Of a DNA stretch of 38,550 nucleotides, positions 9,160 through 18,512 are shown piece after piece. The first letter of the stretch is position 1. Every line of letters begins with the position of its first letter. The position numbers and the translations under genes were made by a program. The stretch covers positions 1 to 38,550 of the forward strand of contig NZ_JAAHGH010000076.1 in the NCBI RefSeq assembly GCF_010672525.1, given 5' to 3'. Source of the DNA: Okeania sp. SIO2B3. Its GTDB lineage: Bacteria; Cyanobacteriota; Cyanobacteriia; Cyanobacteriales; Microcoleaceae. The notes below the pieces were generated by a model. The model saw only the letters and a list, made by a program, of their open reading frames with translations. It was not told the DNA's origin and did no database searches.

Positions 9160-12153
9160 ATGATTAATAGTCAGAAAAGCCTGGAGACATTACAGAAAAT
9201 GGAAGATAAATATCACAGTATATTTGAGAATAAAGTTGTAGGAATTTATCAAACAACACTTGAAGGACGTTACATTAGCGCTAATGCTACACTAGCTCGC
9301 ATCTATGGTTATGACTCTTCTACAGAAATGATTGCTGCCTTAGCAGATATTAAAAATCAACTTTATGTAGATTCTCAGCGACGTGACGAATTTGTTGATA
9401 TTTTACGAGAAAAAGGAGAAGTTTCCGAATTTGAATCCCAGATTTATCGCAGAGATGGTACAATAATTTGGATTGCTGAAAATGCCTGGGTAGTTCGCGA
9501 TAAGCAGGAAAAATGTTTATATTATGAAGGATTTGTTGAAGATATTACCAGACGTAAACAGACAGAAGTCGCTTTGCAAGAGAGCGAAGAAAGACAAAGA
9601 TTATTAATAGAAAGTGTTCAAGATTATGCCTTATTTATTTTGGATTCAGATGGATATGTAGTAAGCTGGAATCCTGGAGCAGAGCGTATTTATCAATATC
9701 AATCCGAGCAAATTATTGGTAGACATTTATCTACTTTTTATACTCAAAAAGACCTGAAAAATAACTTACCAGAACAAGAATTAAAAATTGCTAGAGAAAA
9801 AGGGAAATTTGCGATTGAAAAAATCTGTTTGAGGCAAAACAAAAAGCAATTCTGGGCTAATGTAATTACGACGGCTTTGTATGATCATAACCAACAATTA
9901 CGTGGTTTTTCTCAAGTGACAAGAGATATTACTGAGAATAAACAAGCTATAGCTATCCAAACAGGATTAATTGCTACTCTACAAGCTTCAGAAAAAAAGT
10001 TTCGCGATTTATATGAATCCACTCAAGATGCAGTTTTATTTATAAATGAACTAGGTTGTATTGATTGTAACTTTGCTGCTTTAAAATTATTTGGCTGTAC
10101 TAATAAATCAGAATTGCGTGGAAAACAACCTTGGGAGTTAAGTCCTCTAAAACAGTCTGAAAAAGAAGATTCAAGTATGATATTTCAACATTATTTAGAA
10201 ATAGCATTACACAGAGGCATAGTTCGTTTTAATTGGCGATATAAACGTTTAGATGGTTCTGAATTTCCGGCAGAAGTTTTCTTAAGTTCTATGAAGTTTG
10301 ATGGTAGAAGTGGTTGGCAAGCAGTAGTTTTAGATATTAGCCATCGGGTGTTAGCGCAAGAGACACTAAAGAAGGCAAATGAGGAGTTAGAAAAGTGGGT
10401 AGAAAAACGAACAGTTGAACTACAGGAGGTAGTTGAGCGATTACAGAAAGAGATATCTGAACGTCAACAAGTAGAAGTAAAGTTACGGTTATCGGAGGAA
10501 AAGTTCTCAAAAGCATTTAGTTGTAGTCCCAACCCGATCAGTATTACTACTTTTGAGAATGGGCGGTTTATCGAAGTAAATGATGGGTTTTTGGAGATAA
10601 TGGGTTATTGCCGTGAAGAAATAATCGGTTTTACCGCAGAAGAGTTGAAGATATGGGTATATCCAGAAGCAAGAACCGAATTTATGCAGAATTTACAACA
10701 GCAAGGAGTTGTGAAAAATCAGGAATATGAGTTTAGAGTTAAATCTGGTGCAATTAGAGTATGGTTGTTATCTGCAGAAATTATTGATATTGGTCATGAA
10801 CTTTGTTTGTTAGCAGTTATTACAGATATTACTGAACGCAAACGTGCAGAAGAAGCTTTATATGAAAGTCAAAGAAAATTAGCTACTTTAGTGAGTAATT
10901 TACCAGGCATGGCCTATCGTTTTCGCAACGATCTACATCGAAGTGTGGAATTTGTCAGTAAAGGTTGCTATTCATTAACTGGTTACCGAGTCAAAGATTT
11001 TTTTGGTTCACAGAAAATATTTTTATCACAATTAATTCACCGAGAAGATCGACAACGTTTATGGAATGCTATACGGTTTGCTATACAGGAAAATAGACAT
11101 TATCAAGTAGTTTATCGAATTACTACTAAAACTGGAACAATTAAATGGGTTTGGGAACAGGGAATAGGAGTATTTTCAGAGTCAGGAAAATTAATTGCTT
11201 TAGAAGGTTTTATTACAGATATTACTGAGAGTAAAAAAGCAGAAGCAGCGCTAAAGCAATCTCGAAATGAGTTAAGAAAACAAAAGCAAAAATTAGAAAA
11301 TACTTTGCAAGAACTGAATGAAGCGGAGACGACTTTAACTAATAGTGAAAAGATGTCTAGCTTAGGTCAATTAATAGCAGGAATTGCTCACGAAATCAAG
11401 AATCCTATAACTTCTGTTTATGGAAATATAGTGCATTTGAATCATTATGTTCAAGACATGATTAATTTACTAAATCTTTATGAAGAATATTGTACAGACC
11501 CACCAGATTACATTAAAAAAGAATTTGAGGAGATAGATCTAGATTTTATGAGGCATGATTTACCCAAAGTAATATCAGCAATGCAAATAGGGGCAGAAAG
11601 AATTCGTGATATTGTGAGTTCTCTGCGCAATTTCTCTCGTAAAGATGATGTGAAAAAAACTCTAATGAGTTTTCATGATGGTATTAATGGTACTTTAGTA
11701 ATTCTCCAAAATCGTTTTAAAGGCCGTGGAAAAAAACCTGAAATTAAAATTCATAAAGAGTATGGAGAATTGCCTTTAGTAGAATGTTATGTGGGTATGA
11801 TTAATCAGGTATTTATGAATTTAATTGGTAATGCTATTGATGCTTTAGAAGAGGCTTATGATAATTCTAGTTGCCTAGATAAAACTCCTATTATTACAAT
11901 TAAAACAGAAGCCACATTAGACAAAGTTACAGTAAGGATTATAGATAATGGTTTAGGTATGAATGAGGAAGTTAAGAAGCGTTTATTTGAACGATTTTTT
12001 ACTACTAAACCGGCAGGGAAAGGTACTGGTTTAGGTTTATCTATTAGTTATCAAATTATTGTGGAAAAACACAAGGGAAAGTTGAGTTGTATTTCTACCC
12101 CTGGTGAGGGAGCAGAGTTTGTCATGGAAATTCCAATTACACAGTCAGTATAA
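9160..12153 (+). CDS. Multi-PAS sensor histidine kinase
   Basis: The 997-residue protein has five PAS/PAC units, ending in DIT/DIS motifs near residues 128, 255, 391, 556 and 686. A coiled coil (about 400-440) separates PAS3 from PAS4 and another (about 690-738) leads to the kinase core. The phosphoacceptor motif GIAHEIKNP places the histidine at H744. The ATPase domain has the N-box NQVFMNLIGNAIDAL (about 881-895), G1 DNGLGM and G2 GKGTGLGLS. No membrane segment or receiver domain is visible, so it should be a soluble sensor; ligand or cofactor cannot be inferred. No response regulator is adjacent, so it is an orphan kinase. A GAAGGAAGAAGG-type repeat starts directly after the stop. Confidence 0.95.
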   Translation: MINSQKSLETLQKMEDKYHSIFENKVVGIYQTTLEGRYISANATLARIYGYDSSTEMIAALADIKNQLYVDSQRRDEFVDILREKGEVSEFESQIYRRDGTIIWIAENAWVVRDKQEKCLYYEGFVEDITRRKQTEVALQESEERQRLLIESVQDYALFILDSDGYVVSWNPGAERIYQYQSEQIIGRHLSTFYTQKDLKNNLPEQELKIAREKGKFAIEKICLRQNKKQFWANVITTALYDHNQQLRGFSQVTRDITENKQAIAIQTGLIATLQASEKKFRDLYESTQDAVLFINELGCIDCNFAALKLFGCTNKSELRGKQPWELSPLKQSEKEDSSMIFQHYLEIALHRGIVRFNWRYKRLDGSEFPAEVFLSSMKFDGRSGWQAVVLDISHRVLAQETLKKANEELEKWVEKRTVELQEVVERLQKEISERQQVEVKLRLSEEKFSKAFSCSPNPISITTFENGRFIEVNDGFLEIMGYCREEIIGFTAEELKIWVYPEARTEFMQNLQQQGVVKNQEYEFRVKSGAIRVWLLSAEIIDIGHELCLLAVITDITERKRAEEALYESQRKLATLVSNLPGMAYRFRNDLHRSVEFVSKGCYSLTGYRVKDFFGSQKIFLSQLIHREDRQRLWNAIRFAIQENRHYQVVYRITTKTGTIKWVWEQGIGVFSESGKLIALEGFITDITESKKAEAALKQSRNELRKQKQKLENTLQELNEAETTLTNSEKMSSLGQLIAGIAHEIKNPITSVYGNIVHLNHYVQDMINLLNLYEEYCTDPPDYIKKEFEEIDLDFMRHDLPKVISAMQIGAERIRDIVSSLRNFSRKDDVKKTLMSFHDGINGTLVILQNRFKGRGKKPEIKIHKEYGELPLVECYVGMINQVFMNLIGNAIDALEEAYDNSSCLDKTPIITIKTEATLDKVTVRIIDNGLGMNEEVKKRLFERFFTTKPAGKGTGLGLSISYQIIVEKHKGKLSCISTPGEGAEFVMEIPITQSV

Positions 12154-12174
12154 AGAAGGAAGAAGGAAGAAGGA
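12154..12174 (+). repeat. Purine-rich 7-mer repeat abutting the kinase stop
   Basis: GAAGGAA-type units follow the TAA at 12151-12153 without a gap. The same motif follows dnaJ and pilC on their coding strands. Confidence 0.8.
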
Positions 12175-12253
12175 AAAGTCATACTTAATCTGAGTTTTAA
12201 ATTTTTGAACTGTCCTAACTGTTCCTTCGAGTACTATATGTAAGATTTCAATG

Positions 12254-12395
12254 AATTACAGCAGTTTTCTAGTTGATGAGGTACAAAGTTTTATTGCTCT
12301 AGGCAACAGCTCATCTGGCAACAGGCAACAGGGAATATAGGAATAAATAGTCTTATAGCTGTACCTCACTATCCTCAAAAGTGCTGTAAGTAATT
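12254..12395. mobile_element. MITE-like element family P, copy P1
   Basis: Inverted ends AATTACAGCA and TGCTGTAAGTAATT, with inner inverted motifs GATGAGGTACA and TGTACCTCAC. The inner motif recurs in copy P2 (27253-27370). It sits in the 561-bp spacer between the kinase and the WD40 gene; the part from 12396 to about 12580 is AT-rich and holds nothing else I recognise. Confidence 0.6.
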
Positions 12396-12590
12396 ATTAG
12401 AATTCAATAACGTGTTGAGCGATTATTATACCAATTTGAAAAAAGAATGCTATATTTAAGTGACACTTCAATTATTAAGTAATTAACACAGACTGAATAT
12501 TTTTTTGATAATTATTAACCAGTTATTGTTAATTATTCTTATTTTTACCTCTCCCTGTACGGACGTTGCATAAGGGCGTCCCTACTCACT

Positions 12591-12714
12591 CCCCTACTCC
12601 CCTACTCCCCTACTCCCCTACTCCCGCACTCCCCCACTCCCCCACTCCCCCACTCCCCCACTCCCCTACTTCCCCTCCTGGGAGGGGTTAGGGGTGGGTT
12701 AACTTCTGACTTCA
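12591..12714. repeat. 8-mer tandem repeat plus GAGGGGTTAGGGGTGGGTT repeat, next to the WD40 stop
   Basis: Ten tandem 8-mers (CCCCTACT, later CCCCCACT) run from 12591 to 12670. They are followed by a GC-rich repeat (CCTCCTGGGAGGGG then TTAGGGGTGGGTT) also found at about 25535-25562 and, inverted, near 32578-32605. On the minus strand, which codes for the WD40 protein, the run is purine-rich and begins right after its stop codon. Confidence 0.85.
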
Positions 12715-13533
12715 TTACATGATCGCTCCCAATGCTAGCAGAGTCTCTTTTTGACCCTCTGTCAAACCTGTCGCGCCAGTAATATTCATTCCTTCATAGA
12801 GGCGTTTTGCTTTCAGGGTCTTAATGCAGCTACCTGTTTGAGTATTCCACAATCTAATAGTCTCATCTTCGCTACCACTTGCAAGCATCGACCCGTCAGC
12901 ACTAAAAGCAACAGAACGGATACTATTTTCATGTCCTGTTAAACTTTGCCACAACTCACCACTGGAAACATCCCAGAGTTTAATTGTACATTCATCCCCA
13001 CCAGTTGCTATCAGATTACTATTAGGACTAAATTCCATCGCTCTAATTTGCTCGGTATATTCTGCTAAAGTATGCAGACATTCTCTTGTACTGACATTCC
13101 AGAGCTTAACAGTGAGGTCATCACTAGCACTAGCTAAAGTATTACCATCTGGACTCAAAGCAATAGACCAAACGTGACCAATGTGCCCTTCTAATGTAGC
13201 TAGACATTCACCTGTATCAATATTCCACAATTTCACAGTGCAGTCATTACTGCTACTAATTAAAATTGGTTTTTGAGGATGAAAAACAAGAGACCTTACC
13301 CAATTAGTATGACCTAAACAATTAGTGATAAATTGACCGTCCGCTACTCGCCAAATATAAATATTTTTATCCGCATCTCCGCTTGCCCAAAGTTTGCCAT
13401 CAGAACTAAATGCCACGCAAAGAATACTGCCTAAAGGTTCAGAAAAAATTGATTTAGAAAAATTAGAATTGCTCAAGTTAACCTGATGTAATTCAACCTT
13501 TTTAACTTCGACTTTCCTCAGTCTATTATTCAA
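12715..13533 (-). CDS. WD40 repeat protein, probably truncated from an NB-ARC/NACHT-WD40 protein
   Basis: The 272-residue protein contains about five WD40 blades with clear GH...WD-type units, for example [15 protein letters not shown] and [16 protein letters not shown], so it would be a protein-interaction scaffold. The N-terminal 30 residues ([18 protein letters not shown]) resemble the pentapeptide-like linker that joins an NTPase to the beta-propeller in large cyanobacterial NB-ARC or NACHT proteins, and the C-terminus ([20 protein letters not shown]) resembles their usual end. This suggests that the NTPase part and some blades are missing. Five blades would be short for a closed propeller. 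Whether it is expressed is unknown. The broken toxin gene lies directly upstream. Confidence 0.85.
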   Translation of the reverse strand: MNNRLRKVEVKKVELHQVNLSNSNFSKSIFSEPLGSILCVAFSSDGKLWASGDADKNIYIWRVADGQFITNCLGHTNWVRSLVFHPQKPILISSSNDCTVKLWNIDTGECLATLEGHIGHVWSIALSPDGNTLASASDDLTVKLWNVSTRECLHTLAEYTEQIRAMEFSPNSNLIATGGDECTIKLWDVSSGELWQSLTGHENSIRSVAFSADGSMLASGSEDETIRLWNTQTGSCIKTLKAKRLYEGMNITGATGLTEGQKETLLALGAIM

Positions 13534-13555
13534 TCAGTTTTTTTCCTGTTAATAC

Positions 13556-14044
13556 TTATTCTCCTTCTCCCACAAGTGCTAAAACTTGTTGATAAATATC
13601 AGTTATTACCCAAAAACCACTATTAATTAAATCATTTAATATAGGTTTAATTGATGAAATTACCCCTAACTGTTTAGCCTTCAATAAAACTCCTAATGTT
13701 CCTGTTATTGGGATTCCCAATTTAGTAGCCTATTTTCTACCTTTGCGTTCGTCAACTATTAATAAATCAGCCTTTAATTCCAATGCTAAAACAATGGCTT
13801 CTGCTTCTCCTGGATCTAGCTTGGTTTGTAGACTCATAACCATAGTTAAATTATTAACAGAACCTTTCTTAATCGACTTCAAGCTTTGTATTGCTAGGGT
13901 AGCTGGTTCTGTAGCACCAGCATTAATTATTTCCTGATAAACAGTTTCTGGTATAACCACTTCACCATATATTTGTTTAAGTAAATCTAGCTGCCCAACT
14001 GTAGCTAAATTACTAATAGGTGATGTGTCACTGACTACTATCAT
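13556..14044 (-). pseudogene. PIN-like toxin of the DUF3368 family, interrupted by an in-frame TAG
   Basis: The frame encodes 162 residues with a single TAG at 13730-13732. Before it comes a typical DUF3368 start (VVSDTSPISNLATVG, acidic D6) and core (DPGEAEAIVLALEL, LLIVDERKGRK). After it the same frame continues, with no frameshift, through ATKLGIPITGTLGVLLKAKQ and a normal C-terminus to TAA at 13556-13558. PIN domains are metal-dependent RNases, usually the toxin of a VapBC-like pair. The second acidic cluster lies before the stop, but the conserved GTLGVLL segment is lost. The gene overlaps the antitoxin by 17 bp. It could be a recent nonsense mutation, suppressed in vivo, or a sequencing error. 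Confidence 0.88.
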
Positions 14045-14285
14045 TTTCCTCTGATTCTTGTAAATTATAGAAATCTTCCATCAATTCTTCCATACCGTAA
14101 TGCAAAGGAATTTGACGACTGGCAAGTAACTTTTGAAATGCTAAGTGATTCAAACAAGCAAAACGAGCAGCTTGTGCAAGGGTAAAACGTTCCTGTTGAA
14201 ATAACATAACTGCTCTTTCTATTTGCAGTTGCCCTTCCGACATCTCAATTTTTTCTAATATTTCGTTTGATATAACAACACTCAT
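14028..14285 (-). CDS. UPF0175 family antitoxin
   Basis: The 85-residue protein matches UPF0175, small proteins that precede DUF3368 PIN toxins and act as their presumed antitoxin and operon repressor. The family core is at about 20-65: the hydrophobic AVMLFQQERFTLAQAARFA followed by a helix-turn-helix-like LNHLAFQKLLASRQIPLHYG. The C-terminus is acidic. The gene overlaps the toxin by 17 bp, so the two are translationally coupled. It is intact while the toxin is broken, the direction expected for decay that is not lethal. Confidence 0.85.
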   Translation of the reverse strand: MSVVISNEILEKIEMSEGQLQIERAVMLFQQERFTLAQAARFACLNHLAFQKLLASRQIPLHYGMEELMEDFYNLQESEENDSSQ

Positions 14286-14314
14286 CGGATATAATTTTTG
14301 ATATTTTTCTTAGT

Positions 14315-14462
14315 GGCGTTGCTAATTCTGGGTATGATTTTGCCCCCCTAGCCCCCCAAAATTGGGGGGGATAAAACTCTAAAAGTCCCCCAATTTTGGG
14401 GGATTTAGGGGGCTTGAACAGAACCAAAGAATCGCGCATTCATACTTCAATTCAGCAACGTC
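14315..14462. mobile_element. MITE-like element family A, copy A2
   Basis: A 148-bp element, almost the reverse complement of A1, including the internal CCCCCC-AAAATT-GGGGGG hairpin. Ends are GGCGTTGCTAA and TTCAGCAACGTC. It lies 29 bp upstream of the antitoxin start and may separate or carry its promoter. Confidence 0.85.
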
Positions 14463-14482
14463 TTTTTAGTTTCTCATATATT

Positions 14483-14582
14483 TACCGAATAATTAAAGCC
14501 TCTCCTTTAAAGGAGAAACAAGAAAAAACGCAAGCCCTAATAATTAATAATTAATAATTAATTATTAATTATTAATTATTAA
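14483..14582. mobile_element. MITE-like element family F, copy F1
   Basis: Starts with TACCGAATAATTAAAGCCTC and ends in a run of AATTATT units. The same start, the CTCTCCTTTAA stem and AATTATT-rich ends recur at 20652, 26975, 36814 and 37385. Its end is about 18 bp from the rsgA stop, the gap being the purine-rich (minus strand) AAAAGAGGGAGTAGGGG. Confidence 0.7.
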
Positions 14583-14599
14583 CCCCTACTCCCTCTTTT

Positions 14600-15721
14600 C
14601 TAAAATTCATCAAATTCCTCACACAAATCTTGTAACTGCTGATGCTGTAATCTTCTCGAAGAACGCCGATACTTTTTACTAGCTAACTTCGGTTCCAACT
14701 TTTGCTCCCCACCTGACTTCATTTTTGCCTTCCAGTTTGACTCAACATCAGGTTTTTGTTGCAAAGCTTCTTGATGCGCGATCGTCTCTTCTAAAAACAT
14801 CAAATAATATTCATACCTATCCCAATGACCCCTAACCACACAGTTAGGTTCATCCCGATGCAAACAGTCACTAAATTGACAACTTCCTTCTTCTAAATAC
14901 CGTCGCACTTCTGGAAACAAATACCCCAACTCCAAAGGTTCGCACTCTAACTGTGGTTGATTAAAACCAGGCGTATCTGCTAATAAACCACCAGTCGGTA
15001 GCTCAAATAATTCAACGTGACGAGTAGTATGTCGTCCTCGCGACAACTTTCCTGATACTGCAGCGACTCTTAAATTAACATCAGGAATCAAATAGTTAAT
15101 TAAACTTGACTTCCCAACCCCAGAGGGACCAGAAATTACTGTAATTTTATTTTTCAGTTTTTCCCACAGAGAAGGCGAACTATCTTTTGCTACCCCCAAA
15201 CCTACATCTGTTTCCACACTAATAAAAAATGGATCGTAACCCCACTGAGAAATTTTATTGCGCCATCTCTCTATTTGCTCTGGTGTGACAAGATCGCATT
15301 TATTCAAACATAAACATACATCTAAACCTGTTGACTCTGCCTTTACTAAAAATCTCGTCAAAGCAACAGGATCTAAATCTGGTTCTGCCATAGCAAAAAC
15401 TAACATGACCTGATTTGCATTAGCTACAGGAGGACGATCTAGTTCTGTTGTTCTGGGCAAAACCTCAGCAACAGCTCCTCGTCCACCTGTCCAGTCAGGA
15501 TCTTCTACGACCACGCGATCGCCCACCATTACTTTCTGGCCAATTTTCTTCAATCGCGATCTGCGGGTACACAGGAGTTGAGTAAAATTTTCTGTTGTTT
15601 TTTTTACCAAATTATCTTTTCTATCGAGCTTAACCTGGTAAAAATTTGCTTGGACTGCGACAACTGTCCCTACCAAATCATTATTTGCTTCTAAGATAGC
15701 ACCCTCTTCAGAACAACTCAT
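14600..15721 (-). CDS. rsgA: Ribosome small-subunit-dependent GTPase A
   Basis: A 373-residue circularly permuted GTPase that assists late maturation of the 30S subunit. An OB-fold lies at about 15-90, then G4 NKCD at 140-143, P-loop GPSGVGKS at 198-205 and G3 DTPG at 249-252; the G4-G1-G3 order is diagnostic. A zinc knuckle (C281, C286, H288, C294) follows. The C-terminal tail of about 50 residues is basic and Gln-rich. I chose the ATG at 15721 because it overlaps the tusA stop as ATGA, suggesting translational coupling; another ATG 21 bp upstream is possible. Confidence 0.95.
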   Translation of the reverse strand: MSCSEEGAILEANNDLVGTVVAVQANFYQVKLDRKDNLVKKTTENFTQLLCTRRSRLKKIGQKVMVGDRVVVEDPDWTGGRGAVAEVLPRTTELDRPPVANANQVMLVFAMAEPDLDPVALTRFLVKAESTGLDVCLCLNKCDLVTPEQIERWRNKISQWGYDPFFISVETDVGLGVAKDSSPSLWEKLKNKITVISGPSGVGKSSLINYLIPDVNLRVAAVSGKLSRGRHTTRHVELFELPTGGLLADTPGFNQPQLECEPLELGYLFPEVRRYLEEGSCQFSDCLHRDEPNCVVRGHWDRYEYYLMFLEETIAHQEALQQKPDVESNWKAKMKSGGEQKLEPKLASKKYRRSSRRLQHQQLQDLCEEFDEF

Positions 15722-15987
15722 GCAACCGTTTCCGGGCGACATACCTTCAGGATAAAATATTCAGAGCGATCGCTTATTTCTTCTATTTGATAACCTTCTA
15801 CAATCAAACTATCAGGTACTTGCTCTATGGGTTCTCCTGGGTCTAGCCAAACTTCCAAAATTTGTCCAGGCATCATTTTTTCTAAGTACAGTTTTGTCTT
15901 AACAAAATTAATTGGACAGGGAGTACCTCGCAAATCTATTTGGGCATCTGGTATTTTTTGCTGCTGGATTTGAGGTTGAGAATCCAT
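15718..15987 (-). CDS. TusA/SirA-like sulfur carrier protein
   Basis: An 89-residue protein of the TusA family, small proteins that carry persulfide sulfur for tRNA thiolation, molybdenum cofactor or sulfur metabolism. The N-terminal motif DLRGTPCPINFVKTKLYLE contains the active cysteine C24 in CPxx. The beta-alpha-beta-alpha-beta-beta pattern spans about 17-85. Cyanobacteria often keep this gene between dnaJ and rsgA, which fits its place here. It overlaps rsgA by 4 bp. The exact pathway cannot be decided from this sequence. Confidence 0.9.
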   Translation of the reverse strand: MDSQPQIQQQKIPDAQIDLRGTPCPINFVKTKLYLEKMMPGQILEVWLDPGEPIEQVPDSLIVEGYQIEEISDRSEYFILKVCRPETVA

Positions 15988-16074
15988 AATTTAATATTAT
16001 CTCTCCAATCTTTTCTTTTAGTATTTAATAGTTAGTCTTAACAAACTGTGAAAAATTCGGAAGCAATTGACACA

Positions 16075-16112
16075 CTCCCGACGCTGCTCTAAGAGACAGC
16101 GCGGGGTTCCCA
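16075..16112. repeat. IS200/IS605-like hairpin, copy E1
   Basis: CTCCCGACGCTG, a short loop and CAGCGCGGGG form a hairpin like the terminal hairpins recognised by Y1 (TnpA) transposases. Near-identical hairpins are at 17932, 22185 and 23070. The remainder of the 296-bp spacer 15988-16283 holds a GGGTTTAATACCCC-type palindrome (about 16170-16210) and the purine-rich repeat next to dnaJ. Confidence 0.6.
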
Positions 16113-16283
16113 TACATGAATTAAACAGACTAAGCTTAACTAATGACTCAGGGCAGGATAAATTATTATTTTTTGATCTTGGGTTTAATACCCCACCCTC
16201 AACGGGGGTGTTTACAATTGCTTGGGGTTTGAGTCCCCATCCATTTTTTCTTCCTTTTTCCTTCTTCCTTCTTTAGATCATTT

Positions 16284-17405
16284 TTAGTGAAATAAGTTTC
16301 CTAAAAATCCTTCTATGCCACCTTTCCCAATACGATCGCCCTTAATACTTGCCAGCTTTTCCAGCAATTCACGTTCTTCTGTAGTAATTTTTGTGGGAAT
16401 ATCTATTGCTATTGTAATGAGATGATCGCCACGACTTACAGAATTACCCAATCTCGGTACTCCTTTATCTTCTAAAGTTAGAACAGTATTTGGTTGAGTA
16501 CCTGCTGGAATTGTTAATTCTGCTTTACCATCAACTGTATTTATCTCCAGACTACAGCCCAAAATTGCTTGTAAATAACTAATTTTTATTTCAGATAGAA
16601 TATTAATTCCATCTCTTCTAAACTCTGAGTCTTTTTTGACCCCCAAGAAAACATATAAGTCTCCAGGTGGTCCACCCATCTTACCTGAATCTCCTTCTTT
16701 AGATACTCGTAGCTGAGTACCATTGTCTACCCCTCCTGGGATAGTAATTTTTATTTTTTTTGTAACTTCATTTTGTCCACGACCACCACAAGTTGGGCAC
16801 TTTTCTTCTATTATTTGCCCAGTACCATTACACGAAGGACAAACTGAAACTTGAGTGAAACTACCGAAAGGAGTTCTTGTTGCCCGGCGTACTTGACCAG
16901 TTCCTCCACAAGTAGAACAAGTTTTTGGTTTTGTGCCTGGTTTAGCACCCGAGCCATTGCAAGTTTCACAAACCTCTAAATGTTTGATTGTTAGTTCTTT
17001 ATCCCCGCCAAATACAGCTTCGTGGAAATCCAGATTCAGGTCTATGCGTAGGTCATCACCTCTAACTGGACCTGTACGCCTACGCCCTTGTGTCCCCATT
17101 CCTCCAGAAAATCCACTGAAAAAGCTTTCAAATATATCAGCGAAGCTGTCTGAAAAATCTGTGGAGAAACCTTGTGCTCCTGCTCCTGATACTCCTGCTT
17201 CCCCAAAGCGGTCGTAACGAGCTTTCATTTCTTGGTCTGAGAGAACTTCGTAAGCACGATTTATTTCTTTAAAGCGTTCTTCTGCTCCTGGCTCTTTGTT
17301 CACGTCTGGGTGGTACTTACGAGCCAAGCGACGGTAAGCACGCTTTAGTTCCTCTTTATCTGCTGTACGAGAAACACCTAGAATGTCATAATAATCGCTG
17401 GCCAT
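16284..17405 (-). CDS. dnaJ: Chaperone DnaJ (type I Hsp40)
   Basis: The 373-residue co-chaperone stimulates DnaK ATPase and delivers unfolded substrates. The J domain (1-70) has HPD at 32-34. A Gly/Phe-rich linker follows (about 70-115). Four CxxCxGxG zinc repeats lie at 146-153, 163-170, 189-196 and 203-210. The C-terminal substrate-binding domains run to about 350. All type I features are intact. It lies downstream of dnaK in the same direction but 1.1 kb away because of inserted repeats, so co-transcription is uncertain. A GAAGGAAGAAGG run starts about 9 bp after its stop. Confidence 0.97.
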   Translation of the reverse strand: MASDYYDILGVSRTADKEELKRAYRRLARKYHPDVNKEPGAEERFKEINRAYEVLSDQEMKARYDRFGEAGVSGAGAQGFSTDFSDSFADIFESFFSGFSGGMGTQGRRRTGPVRGDDLRIDLNLDFHEAVFGGDKELTIKHLEVCETCNGSGAKPGTKPKTCSTCGGTGQVRRATRTPFGSFTQVSVCPSCNGTGQIIEEKCPTCGGRGQNEVTKKIKITIPGGVDNGTQLRVSKEGDSGKMGGPPGDLYVFLGVKKDSEFRRDGINILSEIKISYLQAILGCSLEINTVDGKAELTIPAGTQPNTVLTLEDKGVPRLGNSVSRGDHLITIAIDIPTKITTEERELLEKLASIKGDRIGKGGIEGFLGNLFH

Positions 17406-17520
17406 AGAGCTGATTGCCTAGAATTAGTGTTAATAAGTATACTTTTGAACTTTTATCTTTGAAGTACCCATTATAGATACATCAAGCCCGGCAATTCCCG
17501 GTAAAAGTCGGGAAAACCGT

Positions 17521-17658
17521 TCATAGAAACGTAATGGCAGAACCATCAACGTAGGCGGTATCGCGCAATGCTTTGAGAAAAATTCCCAAAGCGCCATTCC
17601 AATCTCTCGGCATTGAGTGGCCGCAATGCGGACATTTAAAATGCTTTGAGCCTCGTGA
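17521..17658 (-). pseudogene. tnpB (IS200/IS605 OrfB) remnant, zinc-ribbon segment
   Basis: A minus-strand frame without start reads SRGSKHFKCPHCGH, then RDWNGALGIFLKALRDTA, then a stop. CPHCGH followed by RDWNGA is the second half of the zinc ribbon and the following acidic catalytic motif of TnpB, the RNA-guided nuclease of IS605 elements. Nothing else of the protein is in frame: TAG closes the frame just upstream. It is a decayed fragment in the dnaK-dnaJ spacer. Confidence 0.75.
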
Positions 17659-17931
17659 CATACTCCCATACTAACCATAAGGTATAGTGTGGGCTTCTCG
17701 CTTCGCAGTCCTGCCATTGCATCGGACTCCACGAGTTTTAAGGACGGGATGCCCCGCCGCCCTTTTTGCAGAGCGAAAAGCTACGCACCTAGCTCCGCAA
17801 TCAGATTTTACACTCCCAACGGATTACTAGGATTTCTGGGATACAACCCCATATCCTATTTGATTTTCATAGTTCATCACTGGTGGTTGTTAACTCGCGC
17901 TTCCCAGCTCGGTACTACTTTAACTTAACAT

Positions 17932-18235
17932 CCTCCCGACGTTGCGCATGGCGCGACAACGCGGGATTCCTAAACCTCGCGGCTCAGGACTTTCTGCTTC
18001 TAACGCACCTACCTCCGAGGCCCTTCCCTCTTTCTGGTCTTACGGTCGCTCCACAGACTGACACTGCTAGCCCAGCAACCAAATTTTAAGACTAACACAC
18101 TATTGGCATGCGCCGCAAAATTTATTGGTTTTCCCATGCGACGCTCCCCTAATAGCTGCCGCACTTGCTCCGCCTTTCATGTCGGCGACAGCCGAAACGG
18201 GAGAGCGCGGGTCTTCAACCAACGTTGAGATAAAA
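17932..18235 (-). mobile_element. IS605-derived non-autonomous element, copy E2
   Basis: About 300 bp clearly homologous to E3 (22185-22558). It begins with the hairpin CCTCCCGACG...CGCGGGATTCC and ends at CAACGTTGAGATAAAA. A minus-strand frame at 17984-18085 encodes NLVAGLAVSVCGATVRPERG and a short tail, which I recognise as the usual C-terminus of IS1341-type TnpB. A tnpB 3' end plus the element's right end has therefore been kept without the catalytic part. A further open stretch (18100-18291) has no known function. Confidence 0.75.
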
Positions 18236-18512
18236 TTTGTAAATGAATAGGACGTCGAATCCCATTCATGTACTGCCGATTCATCTGACACTAAATTTAA
18301 AATTATGGTGTGAGGCTTCTCGACGGTTTAGCTAAAATCTAGTCAATGCACCTTTAAAGCTAGAGTTAGCTGCAAGTAGTACATTATATTATATTATTAT
18401 ATCAAAAATTTCATCCACATTTCCATAATACTTCAAGTAAACTTGAGTCTTGAAGACCTCTAAAATTTTTTAGCAAATAAAAATACTAATCCACCTAATT
18501 ACTACATTATTA

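Larger units (their letters stand above)
17406..18512. other. dnaJ-dnaK spacer, 1.1 kb, mostly mobile-element debris
   Basis: Holds the TnpB zinc-ribbon remnant and E2. The stretch 17660-17930 is GC-richer than its surroundings and probably belongs to the same IS, but I cannot align it. From 18300 to 18512 it is AT-rich with no visible element. No promoter can be assigned with confidence. Confidence 0.6.

Noticed and set aside
17430-17732. 100-codon minus-strand open frame
   Set aside because: It runs in the wrong frame over the TnpB zinc-ribbon remnant, which is the recognisable coding trace there.
18100-18291. 63-codon minus-strand open frame within E2
   Set aside because: No known family; the matching part of E3 is interrupted by insertions, so it is more likely element sequence than a gene.
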